Part shown: piece by piece, positions 1 through 7,756 of the stretch
Numbering within the stretch: the first letter of the stretch is position 1
Layout: each line of letters begins with the position of its first letter
Source of the DNA: an uncultured Oscillospiraceae bacterium
GTDB taxonomy: Bacteria > Bacillota > Clostridia > Oscillospirales > Oscillospiraceae
Length of the DNA: 46,906 bases
NCBI GenBank assembly: GCA_944387285.1
Contig: CALXEH010000009.1
Coordinates: 1-46,906, forward strand
Direction of reading: 5' to 3'
The notes under the pieces: model-generated
Seen by the model: the letters and a program-made list of their open reading frames with translations, nothing else
Database searches by the model: none
What the model was told of the DNA's origin: nothing
Program-made: the position numbers and the translations under genes

Positions 1-660
1 GCCGCGCCGAGCAAGCCCGGGTACATCTTCATGGGCTGGAGCAACGGCTATAACACCTTCCAGCCCGGCGACGAGGTGGGGCTCTTTGGCGACACGGATT
101 TCAAGTCCGTCTGGGCGAACATGCCCGACATCACCCCTGACGAGCCGGAACCCGAGCCGGACGTGCCCGAGGCGTCCTTCGCGGACATCCCCGAGACCGC
201 CTGGTACTACGACGCGGTGAAGACGGTCTGCGAGGCGGGCATCATGAAGGGCGTGACGGACACCGAGTTCGAGCCTGACGGCACGCTGACCCGCGCGATG
301 ATCTGGACGATGCTGGCCCGCGTGGGCGGCGTGGACACGGACGGCGGCGCGACCTGGTACGATAAGGCGCAGGCCTGGGCCATCGAAAACGGCGTCTCGG
401 ACGGCCTTGACGCGGCAGGCTCGCTGACGCGCGAACAGCTGGTCACGATGCTCTGGCGCCTGAACGGCGAGCCTGTGGTGGATTACCTCATCACGTCCCC
501 GGATGCGTCCCAGATCAGCTCCTGGGCCCTCGAAGCCATGCGCTGGGCAGCGAGCATCGGCCTCATAGAAGGCGACGAGACCGGCGCCCTAGACCCCACG
601 GCAACAACGACCCGCGCCCAAGCCGCAACCTTCATGGTGCGCTACCTGGCAGTAGAGTAA
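1..660 (+). CDS. S-layer homology (SLH) domain surface protein, C-terminal part
   Basis: The reading frame is open from the first base, so the N-terminus lies outside the window; 219 residues are visible. Residues 1-39 resemble the end of a Listeria-Bacteroides (Flg_new / InlB B) repeat: PGYIFMGWSNG, then a W-A-N ending. An acidic Pro/Glu linker follows (about 42-56). Then come three SLH-like modules: about 58-112 (starts SFADIPETAWYY, with TRAMIWTMLAR), about 116-160 (TREQLVTMLWRL) and about 166-217 (TRAQAATFMVRYL). SLH triplets anchor extracellular proteins non-covalently to pyruvylated secondary cell-wall polymer, so this is probably an exported surface protein with C-terminal anchoring. 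Its function cannot be read because the rest is missing. A strong terminator follows 13 bases after the stop. Confidence 0.88.
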   Translation, partial: AAPSKPGYIFMGWSNGYNTFQPGDEVGLFGDTDFKSVWANMPDITPDEPEPEPDVPEASFADIPETAWYYDAVKTVCEAGIMKGVTDTEFEPDGTLTRAMIWTMLARVGGVDTDGGATWYDKAQAWAIENGVSDGLDAAGSLTREQLVTMLWRLNGEPVVDYLITSPDASQISSWALEAMRWAASIGLIEGDETGALDPTATTTRAQAATFMVRYLAVE

Positions 661-673
661 AAACAAGAAAAAA

Positions 674-702
674 GGAAGGGGCCACCGCCCCTTCCTTTTT
701 TT
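674..702 (+). terminator. Rho-independent terminator after the SLH gene
   Basis: A perfect 9-bp GC-rich stem, 674-682 with 687-695, has a 4-base loop and is followed by seven T residues (696-702). It closes the SLH protein gene and isolates it from the downstream amylosucrase gene, which has its own promoter. Confidence 0.9.
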
Positions 703-928
703 GCGCCCCACCACAACGCCGGCTGACGCCGGCGCACCGCACCCAACGGGGTTCCACCCCCGCCCGGACGCGACGGTTTCGCACAACGCCAACCCCACGC
801 ACCGGCGTCGGACAAAAACCGCACACGCCCGCGAAACCGTCACCCGTAGGGCGCATCGACCCCGATGCGCCTCCCGCACCCACGCTAAACAACGCGCCAA
901 GCCCTGCGGGGGAGGGTGCAGGAGGTGA
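703..928. repeat. GC-rich intergenic stretch with nested inverted repeats, possible dispersed element
   Basis: This is the only gene-free gap longer than 300 bases (661-982). It holds several inverted repeats: an 11-bp perfect pair at 772-782 and 831-841; a 9-bp hairpin at 850-858 / 863-871 with a 4-base loop; and an 8-bp pair at 725-732 / 802-809. The words CACAACGCC and ACGCCGGC recur. No reading frame here has a ribosome binding site or credible composition. Such palindromic stretches can be dispersed intergenic elements in GC-rich gut Clostridia, but copy number cannot be judged from this window. Confidence 0.4.
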
Positions 929-957
929 TTGACAGGCGGGGTGGGTTGGTTTAAACT
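929..957 (+). promoter_or_regulatory. Sigma-A type promoter for the amylosucrase-like gene
   Basis: Perfect -35 TTGACA (929-934), 17-base spacer, -10 TAAACT (952-957). Transcription would begin near 964, just upstream of the GGAGG ribosome binding site at 970-974. Confidence 0.7.
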
Positions 958-982
958 GTGGGCTTGACTGGAGGAGATGCAC

Positions 983-2818
983 ATGGCGGCACAGACCGTT
1001 TTTGAGCGCAGGCTCGAGCCCAGATATGCCGAGCTCGAGTCGCTTTTCATGCAGCTGTATGACGACCGCGGCAGCTTTGCTGCGCTGGTGGAGATGCTCC
1101 GATGCGCTTCGCGCGAGAGGACGCAGCAGTTGAAGCTTCTGGACGCGCAGAGGCTCAGGACGCCGGACTGGTACCGCGGCGGCGCGATGCTGGGCATGAC
1201 GATGTACACGGAGCTCTTTGCCGGCGGGCTCGAAGGGCTGACGCGGCGGCTGGACTACCTAGCGGAACAGGGCGTGACCTATCTGCACCTCATGCCCCTG
1301 CTCAAGATGCCGCATCCCGACAACGACGGCGGCTATGCCGTGGAGGATTTCAACACCGTGGACCCGTCCCTTGGCACGAACGAGCAGCTGGCGGCGCTCA
1401 CGGCGGCCATGCGCAGGCGCGGCATGAGCCTGTGCCTTGATTTCGTCATAAACCACACCGCCGACACGCACGAGTGGGCTCGCCGCGCCCGGGCCGGCGA
1501 GCAGGAGTACATAGACAGGTACATCACCTTCGACGACCCCGCCATCCCGCGCGAGATGGAAAAGACCATCCCCGACGTCTTCCCGGAGACCGCGCCGGGC
1601 AGCTTCATCTACGACGAGCAGATGGGCCGCTGGGTGTGCTCGAGCTTCCACCCCTACCAGTGGGATCTGAACTACCGCAACCCGGCGGTGCTCACGGACA
1701 TGGCTGAGAGCATGCTGCGCCTTGCGAACCTGGGCGTGGAGGTCTTCCGCGTGGACGCGACACCCTATCTGTGGAAGGAGCCCGGCACCAGCTGCCGCAA
1801 CCTGCCGCAGGTACACACGATCATGCGCATGATACGGCTGATGACGGAGATAGTCTGCCCGGCGGCGATACTCAAGGGCGAGGTGGTCATGGCCCCGCGC
1901 GAGCTGGCGGCGTATTTCGGCCCGGCCGAGCGCCCGGAGTGCCACCTCCTGTACAACTCCTCGACGATGTGCACTCAGTGGAGCGCGCTGGCCAGCGCCG
2001 ACGTGCGCCAGCTCAAGCGCCAGCTCGACGACCTGCACAGCCTGCCCGCGCACTGCGCCTTTGTGAACTACCTGCGCTGCCACGACGACATCGGCTGGGG
2101 CCTGAACGAGGATTACGGCCGCAGCATCAGCATCGACCCCTACCTGCACAAGAAGTACCTCTACGAGTTCTACGAGGGCAGCTTCCCCGGCAGCTGGGCG
2201 CGGGGCGAGCGGTACAATTACGACCCGAGTACGGGCGACGCGCGCAGCTGCGGCACGACGGCGAGCCTCTGCGGCATCGAGAAGGGCCTGGCCGAGGGCG
2301 ACGCGGCGCAGGTGGAGCTGGGCATCCGGCGCGACCTGATGATGCACGCGGTCATAATGACGATGAAGGGCTTCCCCATGCTCTCGAGCGGGGACGAGAT
2401 CGGCCAGCTGAACGACTACAGCTACCACGGCGACGAGACGCGGCGCGAGGACAGCCGCAACCTGCACCGGAGCCGTTTCGACTGGGACAAGGCGGCGCTG
2501 CGCGGCGAGCCGGGCACGGTGCAGCAGCGCATCTGGGACGGCCTGCGCCAGCTTGAGCGCCTGCGCGTGTCGGAGCCGCTGTTCGGCGCCGGGGCCTGGG
2601 TGAGCACCTGGGACACGGCCAACAACTCCGTGCTGGCGCTGGTGCGCGAGCTCGACGGCCGCCGGCTGGTGGGCCTGTTCAACTTCTCCGGCGCGTGCCA
2701 GCGCGTGCGCGTGGAGGCCCTGGCCGGGGCCTACCGCGACCTGATAAGCGGCGGCGCCTGGGACGGCAGGGAGCTTGAGCTGGCTCCGTACAGCTACGCG
2801 CTGTACCTGTGCGGCTGA
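983..2818 (+). CDS. GH13 amylosucrase-like alpha-glucan enzyme
   Basis: This 611-residue protein of the alpha-amylase superfamily most resembles amylosucrases (GH13 subfamily 4), which transfer glucose from sucrose onto alpha-1,4-glucan; close relatives only hydrolyse sucrose. Visible GH13 landmarks in order are DFVINHTAD (region I), GVEVFRVDATPYLWK with the presumed Asp nucleophile (region II), LKGEVVMAP with the presumed acid/base Glu (region III) and CHDDIGW (region IV, stabilising Asp). Length fits the family (about 630-650). No signal peptide is seen, so it is probably cytoplasmic. An ATG at 977 lies only 2 bases after the GGAGG at 970-974; the in-frame ATG at 983 has an 8-base spacer and is preferred. 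Single gene with its own promoter and terminator and no sugar transporter nearby. Polymerase versus hydrolase activity cannot be decided here. Confidence 0.85.
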   Translation: MAAQTVFERRLEPRYAELESLFMQLYDDRGSFAALVEMLRCASRERTQQLKLLDAQRLRTPDWYRGGAMLGMTMYTELFAGGLEGLTRRLDYLAEQGVTYLHLMPLLKMPHPDNDGGYAVEDFNTVDPSLGTNEQLAALTAAMRRRGMSLCLDFVINHTADTHEWARRARAGEQEYIDRYITFDDPAIPREMEKTIPDVFPETAPGSFIYDEQMGRWVCSSFHPYQWDLNYRNPAVLTDMAESMLRLANLGVEVFRVDATPYLWKEPGTSCRNLPQVHTIMRMIRLMTEIVCPAAILKGEVVMAPRELAAYFGPAERPECHLLYNSSTMCTQWSALASADVRQLKRQLDDLHSLPAHCAFVNYLRCHDDIGWGLNEDYGRSISIDPYLHKKYLYEFYEGSFPGSWARGERYNYDPSTGDARSCGTTASLCGIEKGLAEGDAAQVELGIRRDLMMHAVIMTMKGFPMLSSGDEIGQLNDYSYHGDETRREDSRNLHRSRFDWDKAALRGEPGTVQQRIWDGLRQLERLRVSEPLFGAGAWVSTWDTANNSVLALVRELDGRRLVGLFNFSGACQRVRVEALAGAYRDLISGGAWDGRELELAPYSYALYLCG

Positions 2819-2832
2819 ACATAAAGCGGAGT

Positions 2833-2862
2833 AAAAGGGACGCGGGCGGCCGCGTCCCTTTT
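2833..2862 (+). terminator. Hairpin terminator after the amylosucrase-like gene
   Basis: A perfect 13-bp stem, 2833-2845 with 2850-2862, has a 4-base loop; the arms start with AAAA and end in TTTT. Only the terminal T4 follows the GC-rich core, but the A/T-flanked stem is typical of bidirectional intrinsic terminators. Confidence 0.8.
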
Positions 2863-2893
2863 CACATTTCGCCTTCCGGCAGCGCGGCAGCGG

Positions 2894-2922
2894 TTCAGAT
2901 ATTGCGATCCCTGCAATATGCT
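2894..2922 (+). promoter_or_regulatory. Possible sigma-A promoter for the FkbM methyltransferase gene
   Basis: TTCAGA (2894-2899), 17-base spacer, TATGCT (2917-2922). The same -10 hexamer occurs before the next gene. Transcription would start close to 2929, giving a very short leader that begins at the ribosome binding site. Confidence 0.45.
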
Positions 2923-2941
2923 TAACAGGGAGCGTGATAGC

Positions 2942-3862
2942 ATGAATGTCATCGACAAGAGCTTCGCCGAGCTGGTGCAGGAGATAGGCTCGCTGGGCGA
3001 AAAGGAGCTCTACCACCGCATCCGCAGCGCCTTCGACAAGGTGCCGGCCGAGACGCGCCGGAGCTGCCAGGACTTTTTCAACCGCTTCGGCTTCTGGGGC
3101 CGGCTCGAGCCGGATAAGGGCGTGTTCGAGCAGATAGAGCTCAAGGAGCTGGCCCTGTTCGAGCACCTGGACGAGTACGCCTGGCTCTACGGCCGGCTCT
3201 CCGACTACCGCTCGAAGAAGACCCTCTACGCCATACTCAGCAACTGGTACCGCTACGACTTCGTCAGCACGGCGCAGGCGAAGGAGTACATGTTCGACGA
3301 CTACTTCGACCTGGACGTGGTGCGCTGCACGCCGGACGAGGTGGTGGTGGACCTGGGCGCGTATACCGGGGACACGGTGCGGTCCTACATCAGGAATTAC
3401 GGCGAGGACTGCTACCGGAAGATCATCTGCTACGAGGTCACGCCCGCGAGCTTTGAGACGCTGGAGCGCGGGCTGGCGGGCGTGCGGGACCTGGACCTGC
3501 GTCAGAAGGGCGTGGCCGACGTGCCGGGGCGCATGGCGCTTGAGACGAACGCCTACGCCTCGTCCAACCGCCTGGCCGAGGGTCCCGGCGAGGTCGAGGT
3601 CACGAGCCTGGACGAGGACATCGACGAGCCGGTGACGCTCATCAAGGCGGATATAGAGGGCTTTGAGTACCGGGCGCTGCTCGGCGCCCGGCGGCACATC
3701 ATAAACGAGCACCCGAAGCTGCTCATCTCGGTCTACCACGGCAACGACGACCTATGGCGCATACCGCGGCTCATAGACGAGTATTCGCGCGACTACAAGT
3801 TCCACCTGCGCTACCGCAGCTCGCCCATCTACCCGACTGAGATAAGCCTGCTGGCCACCTGA
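2942..3862 (+). CDS. FkbM-family SAM-dependent methyltransferase
   Basis: This 306-residue protein has a C-terminal FkbM-type methyltransferase fold. The SAM-binding motif I is VVDLGAYTGDT, about residues 131-141; the acidic stretch IKADIEGFEY lies near 235-245. The N-terminal third (charged, helical) has no motif I recognise. FkbM-family enzymes O-methylate sugars, polyketides or glycans, and in gut Clostridia they often occur near glycan genes, but the substrate cannot be inferred. An ATG at 2918 lacks a ribosome binding site; the ATG at 2942 follows GGGAG (2928-2932) at 9 bases and is chosen. It stands alone between a terminator and the next promoter. Confidence 0.75.
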   Translation: MNVIDKSFAELVQEIGSLGEKELYHRIRSAFDKVPAETRRSCQDFFNRFGFWGRLEPDKGVFEQIELKELALFEHLDEYAWLYGRLSDYRSKKTLYAILSNWYRYDFVSTAQAKEYMFDDYFDLDVVRCTPDEVVVDLGAYTGDTVRSYIRNYGEDCYRKIICYEVTPASFETLERGLAGVRDLDLRQKGVADVPGRMALETNAYASSNRLAEGPGEVEVTSLDEDIDEPVTLIKADIEGFEYRALLGARRHIINEHPKLLISVYHGNDDLWRIPRLIDEYSRDYKFHLRYRSSPIYPTEISLLAT

Positions 3863-3865
3863 GCC

Positions 3866-3894
3866 TTGCAAAAGCGCCCGGGCCGGTGTATGCT
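3866..3894 (+). promoter_or_regulatory. Sigma-A type promoter for the guanine deaminase gene
   Basis: TTGCAA (3866-3871), 17-base spacer, TATGCT (3889-3894), starting 4 bases after the previous stop codon. Predicted start of transcription is near 3901, about 20 bases before the start codon. Confidence 0.6.
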
Positions 3895-3921
3895 GTAAGG
3901 AGAAAATTTTGGAGGTTCGGC

Positions 3922-5196
3922 ATGAGCGAGAGTTTTGTGATATGGGGCGATGTCTGCCACAGCCTGGGGCCGGATAAGCTGGAATGTGTGCAGGGCGCTT
4001 ACCTCGTCTGCGAGGACTGTTTCTGCTCCGGCCTGTTCAGCGAGCTGCCGGAGCGCTACGCGGGCCTGCCGGTGGAGGACTGCCGGGGCCTGCTGGTGCT
4101 GCCCGGCCTGACCGACCTGCATGTGCACGCGGCGCAGTTTGCCTATCGCGGCACGGGCATGGACTGGGAGCTGCTGGAATGGCTCGAGCGCTGCGCCTTC
4201 CCGGAGGAGAGCCGCTTTGCCGACACGGACTATGCCGCGCGCGCCTACGCCCGCTTTGTGGAGGACATGCGCCGGGGCCCGAACACCCGGGCCTGCGTGT
4301 TTGCCTCCGCGCATACCGAGGCGACGCTGCTGCTCATGGATATGCTGGAGGCCTCGGGCCTGGCCTGCATGGTGGGCCGGGTGAGCATGGACAGGGACGC
4401 GCCGGAGGGCCTGCGGGAGCGGGACGCGCAATGGGCGGCGGCCGAGACCCGGCACTGGCTGGAGCTCTGCCGCGGGCGCTACGAGCGCACGCAGCCCATC
4501 ATAACGCCGCGCTTCATACCCTCGTGCTCGGACGCGCTGCTCGAGGCGCTGGGCGGGATACGCCGCGAGTACGGCCTGCCCGTGCAGTCGCACCTGTCCG
4601 AGAACCGCTCGGAGGTCGAGCTCGTGCGCCGGCTGCAGCCGGAGGCGGGGTTTTACGGCGCGGCCTACGACCGTTACGGCCTCTTCGGCGGCGAGGGCTG
4701 CCGCACAGTCATGGCCCACTGCGTGCTCTCGGAGGCGGAGGAGCTGGAGCTCATCCGCGCGCGCGGGGTGTATATAGCGCACTGCCCGGCCTCGAACATG
4801 AACGTCTCGAGCGGCATCGCGCCCGTGCGGCGCTTTTTGGACATGGGCCTGCATACCGGCCTGGGCAGCGACGTAGCCGGCGGCACGCTGACCAGCATCT
4901 TCCGCGCCATGGCCGACGCCATACAGGTCTCGAAGCTGCGCTGGCGGCTGGTGGACGACGGCCTGCGTGCCCTGACCGCGCCGGAGGCCTTTTACCTCGG
5001 CACGGCGGGCGGCGGCGAGCTGTTCAATACGGGCAGCTTCGAGCCGGGCCGCGAGTTTGACGCCATCGTCCTGGACGAAGGCCGCTACGCGCCGGAGCGC
5101 CCGGGCGGCCTGCCCGAGCGGCTTGAGCGCTGCATCTACCTCTCCGACGACCGAGACATCGTGCGCAAATACGTCCGCGGCCGCAGACTATTCTGA
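3922..5196 (+). CDS. guaD: Guanine deaminase (amidohydrolase superfamily)
   Basis: 424 residues. Guanine deaminase converts guanine to xanthine and ammonia in purine salvage or catabolism, using one zinc ion in the cytoplasm. The amidohydrolase signature is complete: DLHVHAAQF (metal His pair), PRFIPSCSD (a guanine-deaminase hallmark), QSHLSEN (metal His, catalytic Glu), MAHCV and GSDVAGG (metal Asp). Length fits the family (about 430). The start at 3922 follows GGAGG (3911-3915) at 6 bases; the upstream ATG at 3886 lies within the promoter -10 region. No other purine-degradation gene is in the window. A related amidohydrolase such as a chlorohydrolase is possible but less likely given the PRF-x-PSC motif. 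Confidence 0.88.
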   Translation: MSESFVIWGDVCHSLGPDKLECVQGAYLVCEDCFCSGLFSELPERYAGLPVEDCRGLLVLPGLTDLHVHAAQFAYRGTGMDWELLEWLERCAFPEESRFADTDYAARAYARFVEDMRRGPNTRACVFASAHTEATLLLMDMLEASGLACMVGRVSMDRDAPEGLRERDAQWAAAETRHWLELCRGRYERTQPIITPRFIPSCSDALLEALGGIRREYGLPVQSHLSENRSEVELVRRLQPEAGFYGAAYDRYGLFGGEGCRTVMAHCVLSEAEELELIRARGVYIAHCPASNMNVSSGIAPVRRFLDMGLHTGLGSDVAGGTLTSIFRAMADAIQVSKLRWRLVDDGLRALTAPEAFYLGTAGGGELFNTGSFEPGREFDAIVLDEGRYAPERPGGLPERLERCIYLSDDRDIVRKYVRGRRLF

Positions 5197-5214
5197 GCCC
5201 GGCAGCGGCGGCAG

Positions 5215-5249
5215 ATCCCCGCACTTGCGCGGCGCGTGAGTGCGGGGAT
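5215..5249 (+). terminator. Hairpin after guaD, probable weak terminator
   Basis: A perfect 11-bp stem, 5215-5225 with 5239-5249, has a 13-base loop, followed by only a short mixed A/T tract. It lies 18 bases after the guaD stop and before the lepB promoter. Confidence 0.55.
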
Positions 5250-5281
5250 ATATTTCGCCCCGGGCCGCGGAAGAATAACAG

Positions 5282-5310
5282 TTGCCAGAAGGGGAGAAAA
5301 AAGGTATAAT
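5282..5310 (+). promoter_or_regulatory. Sigma-A type promoter for the lepB operon
   Basis: TTGCCA (5282-5287), 17-base spacer, perfect TATAAT (5305-5310). It likely drives lepB-rbgA-rnhB-yraN and perhaps thrC. Confidence 0.75.
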
Positions 5311-5346
5311 ACTTATTTAGCAGAAATCAGGAGTTGATGCCTAACT

Positions 5347-5919
5347 ATGAACGAAAACGTCAGGACCGAAAAACCGGCCAAGCCGGTTCGCTCCGTAAGG
5401 TCGGATATATACGATTGGCTCCAGTGCATCGTGATGGCCATAGTCATCTGCGTGCTGTTTTTCTCCTTTGTCGTGCGGCTGGTGGACGTCGTGGGCAGCT
5501 CGATGTATCCCACGCTCGAGAACGGGGACAAGATACTGGTCTCGAGCCTGTTCTATTCGCCCAAGCAGGGTGACATAGTGGTCTTCCGCAAGGACGAGTA
5601 TCGCGAGGAGCCGCTGGTGAAACGCATCATAGCTGTCGAGGGCCAGACGGTGGACATAGACTTCGAGCAGGGCATAGTGTACGTTGACGGGCAGGCGCTG
5701 GACGAGCCCTATATCGCCGAGCCGACCAACGACCCGGAGGATTTCTTCGGCCCCGTGGTGGTGCCGGAGGGCTGCGTCTTCGTCATGGGCGATAACCGCA
5801 ACGCCTCCACCGACAGCCGCAGGAGCACCATCGGCATGGTGGACGAGCGCTGCATCATGGGCAAGGTGTATTTCACCGTGTTCCCGCTCAAGAACTTCGG
5901 GAGCGATTACGGCGGATGA
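5347..5919 (+). CDS. lepB: Signal peptidase I
   Basis: A 190-residue membrane serine protease that cleaves signal peptides from exported proteins (family S26). One N-terminal membrane anchor spans about residues 25-47, leaving the catalytic domain outside. Catalytic Ser52 lies in SSMYPT and the general-base Lys92 in VKRIIAVEG; box E GDNRNASTDSR is at about 148-158. This is the short Gram-positive form. The ribosome binding site AGGAG (5329-5333) is 13 bases from the ATG, somewhat long, but there is no earlier in-frame start. Its stop overlaps the rbgA start by 4 bases (ATGA), as in the common lepB-rbgA-rnhB order of Firmicutes. Confidence 0.95.
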   Translation: MNENVRTEKPAKPVRSVRSDIYDWLQCIVMAIVICVLFFSFVVRLVDVVGSSMYPTLENGDKILVSSLFYSPKQGDIVVFRKDEYREEPLVKRIIAVEGQTVDIDFEQGIVYVDGQALDEPYIAEPTNDPEDFFGPVVVPEGCVFVMGDNRNASTDSRRSTIGMVDERCIMGKVYFTVFPLKNFGSDYGG

Positions 5920-6794
5920 AGGACGGCGGGCTTGAAAAACTGAATATCCAGTGGTTCCCCGGCCACATGACGAAGGCCGGGCGGATGATAGAGGAAAACG
6001 TGAAGCTCGTGGACGCAGTTTGCGAGCTTCTTGACGCGCGGATACCCTCGGCGAGCCGGAACCCGGACATAGACCGCCTCGCGGGCGGCAAGCCGCGGCT
6101 GGTCATACTCAACCGCACAGACCTCGCCGACCCGGCGGTGACCGCAAAGTGGCGGGCGCATTTCAGGGCCGCAGGGCTGGACGTGCTCGAGACGGACAGC
6201 AAGAGCGGCAAGGGCGTGCAGAACTTCCCGAACGCCGTGCGGGCGCTCTTAAAGGACAAGCTCGCCGCCTACGCGGCCAAGGGCCAGGCCACGCGGCCCC
6301 TGCGGGTCATGGTGCTGGGCATACCGAACGTGGGCAAGTCCACATTTATAAATAAGGTCGCGGGCAAGAAGGCCGCGGCGGTGTCCGACCGCCCGGGCGT
6401 GACTCGCGGGCGGCAGTGGATAAGCGTGGACCGAGGCTTGGAGCTGCTGGACACGCCGGGCATACTCTGGCCGCGCTTCGACTCGCAGGAGGTCGGCGAG
6501 CTGCTGGCCGTGACCGGCGCGGTGAAGGACGACGTGCTCGACCGCGAGACGCTGGCGGCGAACCTGCTGATACGGCTCCGGCGGCTGTACCCGGAGGCGG
6601 TGAACGCGCGCTATAAGCTCACGGACGAGGACGGCGAGGCGGGCTGGCAGCTGCTCGAGGCCGCGGCGAAGAAACGCGGATTTCTCGCGGGCAGGGGCGA
6701 GTACGACACGGAGCGCATGAGCGCCGTGCTGTTGGACGAATTCCGCGGCGGCAAGCTGGGCAGGATGAGCCTGGAGGCGCCGGATGAAGGCTGA
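5916..6794 (+). CDS. rbgA: Ribosome biogenesis GTPase RbgA (YlqF)
   Basis: A 292-residue circularly permuted GTPase needed for late 50S subunit assembly. The permuted motif order is visible: G4-like NRTD (about 67-70) comes before G1 GIPNVGKST (about 136-144), then G3 DTPG (about 180-183). The N-terminal LNIQWFPGHMTKA is typical of YlqF. The C-terminal about 100 residues form the family's helical RNA-binding domain. The G4 motif reads NR instead of the usual NK, a tolerated but less common change. It overlaps lepB by 4 bases and rnhB by 11 bases, so the three are probably co-translated. Confidence 0.94.
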   Translation: MKDGGLEKLNIQWFPGHMTKAGRMIEENVKLVDAVCELLDARIPSASRNPDIDRLAGGKPRLVILNRTDLADPAVTAKWRAHFRAAGLDVLETDSKSGKGVQNFPNAVRALLKDKLAAYAAKGQATRPLRVMVLGIPNVGKSTFINKVAGKKAAAVSDRPGVTRGRQWISVDRGLELLDTPGILWPRFDSQEVGELLAVTGAVKDDVLDRETLAANLLIRLRRLYPEAVNARYKLTDEDGEAGWQLLEAAAKKRGFLAGRGEYDTERMSAVLLDEFRGGKLGRMSLEAPDEG

Positions 6795-7392
6795 GACGGA
6801 GCTCTGGGCGCTCGAAAATGAGCTGTACGAGAGCGGGATAACGATGCTCTGCGGCGTGGACGAGGCCGGGCGCGGCCCGTTGGCCGGGCCGGTGTGCGCG
6901 GCGGCGGTGATGCTGCCCCGGGGCCTTGCCATCGAGGGCCTGGACGACTCGAAAAAGCTCACGGAGCGGCGGCGCGAGCTGCTGTATGACGAGATAAGGG
7001 AAAAGGCCCTGCACTGGGCCGTGGCCTTTGCGAGCGTGGAGGAGATCGAGGAACTCAACATCCTCGGCGCGACGTACCTGGCGATGAACCGGGCCATCGA
7101 GGGCCTGGGCGTCGTGCCGGGACTCGCGCTCATAGACGGCAACCGCTCGAAGGGCATAGCCTACCCCTGCCGCTGCGTCGTCGGCGGCGACGGCAAATGC
7201 GCGGACATAGCGGCGGCGAGCGTCATTGCCAAGGTCACGAGGGACAGGCTGATGCGCGAGCTGGACGCGCAGTACCCGGGCTACGGCTTTGCAAAGCACA
7301 AGGGCTACGGCACGGCGGCGCACTACGCGGCAATACGCGTGCTGGGCGCGTGCCCGGCGCACCGGCCGTCGTTTTTGAGGAAGATGCACTGA
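6784..7392 (+). CDS. rnhB: Ribonuclease HII
   Basis: A 202-residue enzyme that cuts the RNA strand of RNA-DNA hybrids and removes misincorporated ribonucleotides. The type-2 RNase H signature is present: CGVDEAGRGPLAG (about 22-34), with the first catalytic Asp and Glu, and LDDSKKL; the later acidic residue lies in ALIDGN and the conserved ASVIAKVTRD block follows. Length is normal. The start lies inside the end of rbgA (11-base overlap), and the stop TGA shares its A with the ATG of yraN. Of its 11 Ile codons 6 are ATA, an example of this genome's unusual codon choice. Confidence 0.95.
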   Translation: MKAETELWALENELYESGITMLCGVDEAGRGPLAGPVCAAAVMLPRGLAIEGLDDSKKLTERRRELLYDEIREKALHWAVAFASVEEIEELNILGATYLAMNRAIEGLGVVPGLALIDGNRSKGIAYPCRCVVGGDGKCADIAAASVIAKVTRDRLMRELDAQYPGYGFAKHKGYGTAAHYAAIRVLGACPAHRPSFLRKMH

Positions 7393-7745
7393 TGTACGGA
7401 AAAAAGCTCATTGGCCGCGAGGGCGAGGCCGAGGCCGCGCGCTATCTCGAGCGGAAGGGCTACAAGATAATAGGGCTCAACTACAGCTGCCGGGTGGGCG
7501 AGATAGACGTCATCGCGGAAAAGGACGGCTATGCCGCGATAGTTGAGGTCAAGCTGCGCGAGAGCCCGGAGTTTGCCGAGGCGCGGGAATTCGTCACGCG
7601 CTCGAAGCAGGCAAAGCTCAGACGGGCCACGGAGCACTGGATGATGACGAGCGGCACGCAGCTGCAGCCGCGCTTTGACGTCATCGAGATATATACCGGC
7701 GGTAAGGAACACGTCATAAACCACTTTGAGAACGCATTTGAATAG
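7392..7745 (+). CDS. YraN family protein (UPF0102, predicted endonuclease-like)
   Basis: 117 residues, the normal length for UPF0102/YraN. The restriction-endonuclease-like core is visible: GEIDVIAEKDGYAAIVEVKLR carries the Asp and the Glu-x-Lys of the PD-(D/E)XK fold. The N-terminal GREGEAEAARYLERKGYKI helix is typical. The cellular role is not settled; a part in DNA processing is suspected because the gene commonly follows rnhB, as here. The ATG at 7392 overlaps the rnhB stop by one base; the frame continues upstream through rnhB but that part is a shadow. Confidence 0.9.
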   Translation: MYGKKLIGREGEAEAARYLERKGYKIIGLNYSCRVGEIDVIAEKDGYAAIVEVKLRESPEFAEAREFVTRSKQAKLRRATEHWMMTSGTQLQPRFDVIEIYTGGKEHVINHFENAFE

Positions 7746-7756
7746 GAGGCGGCAAA

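Noticed and set aside
701..928. A 75-codon + strand frame in the intergenic stretch
   Set aside because: It is made of inverted repeats, has no ribosome binding site and an Arg/Pro/His-rich translation without family resemblance.
2908..2931. Hairpin pairing the FkbM ribosome binding site (TCCCTG with CAGGGA)
   Set aside because: It overlaps the predicted promoter -10, so the left arm would not be in the transcript; the stem is only 6 bp.
1259..3739. An 826-codon minus-strand frame across the amylosucrase-like and FkbM genes
   Set aside because: Same kind of antisense shadow; it spans a terminator and a promoter of the opposite strand.
5334..5573. Alternative TTG/ATG start (5334/5337) near the lepB ribosome binding site
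   Set aside because: These starts are in another frame that runs out within lepB; the signal peptidase frame begins at 5347.
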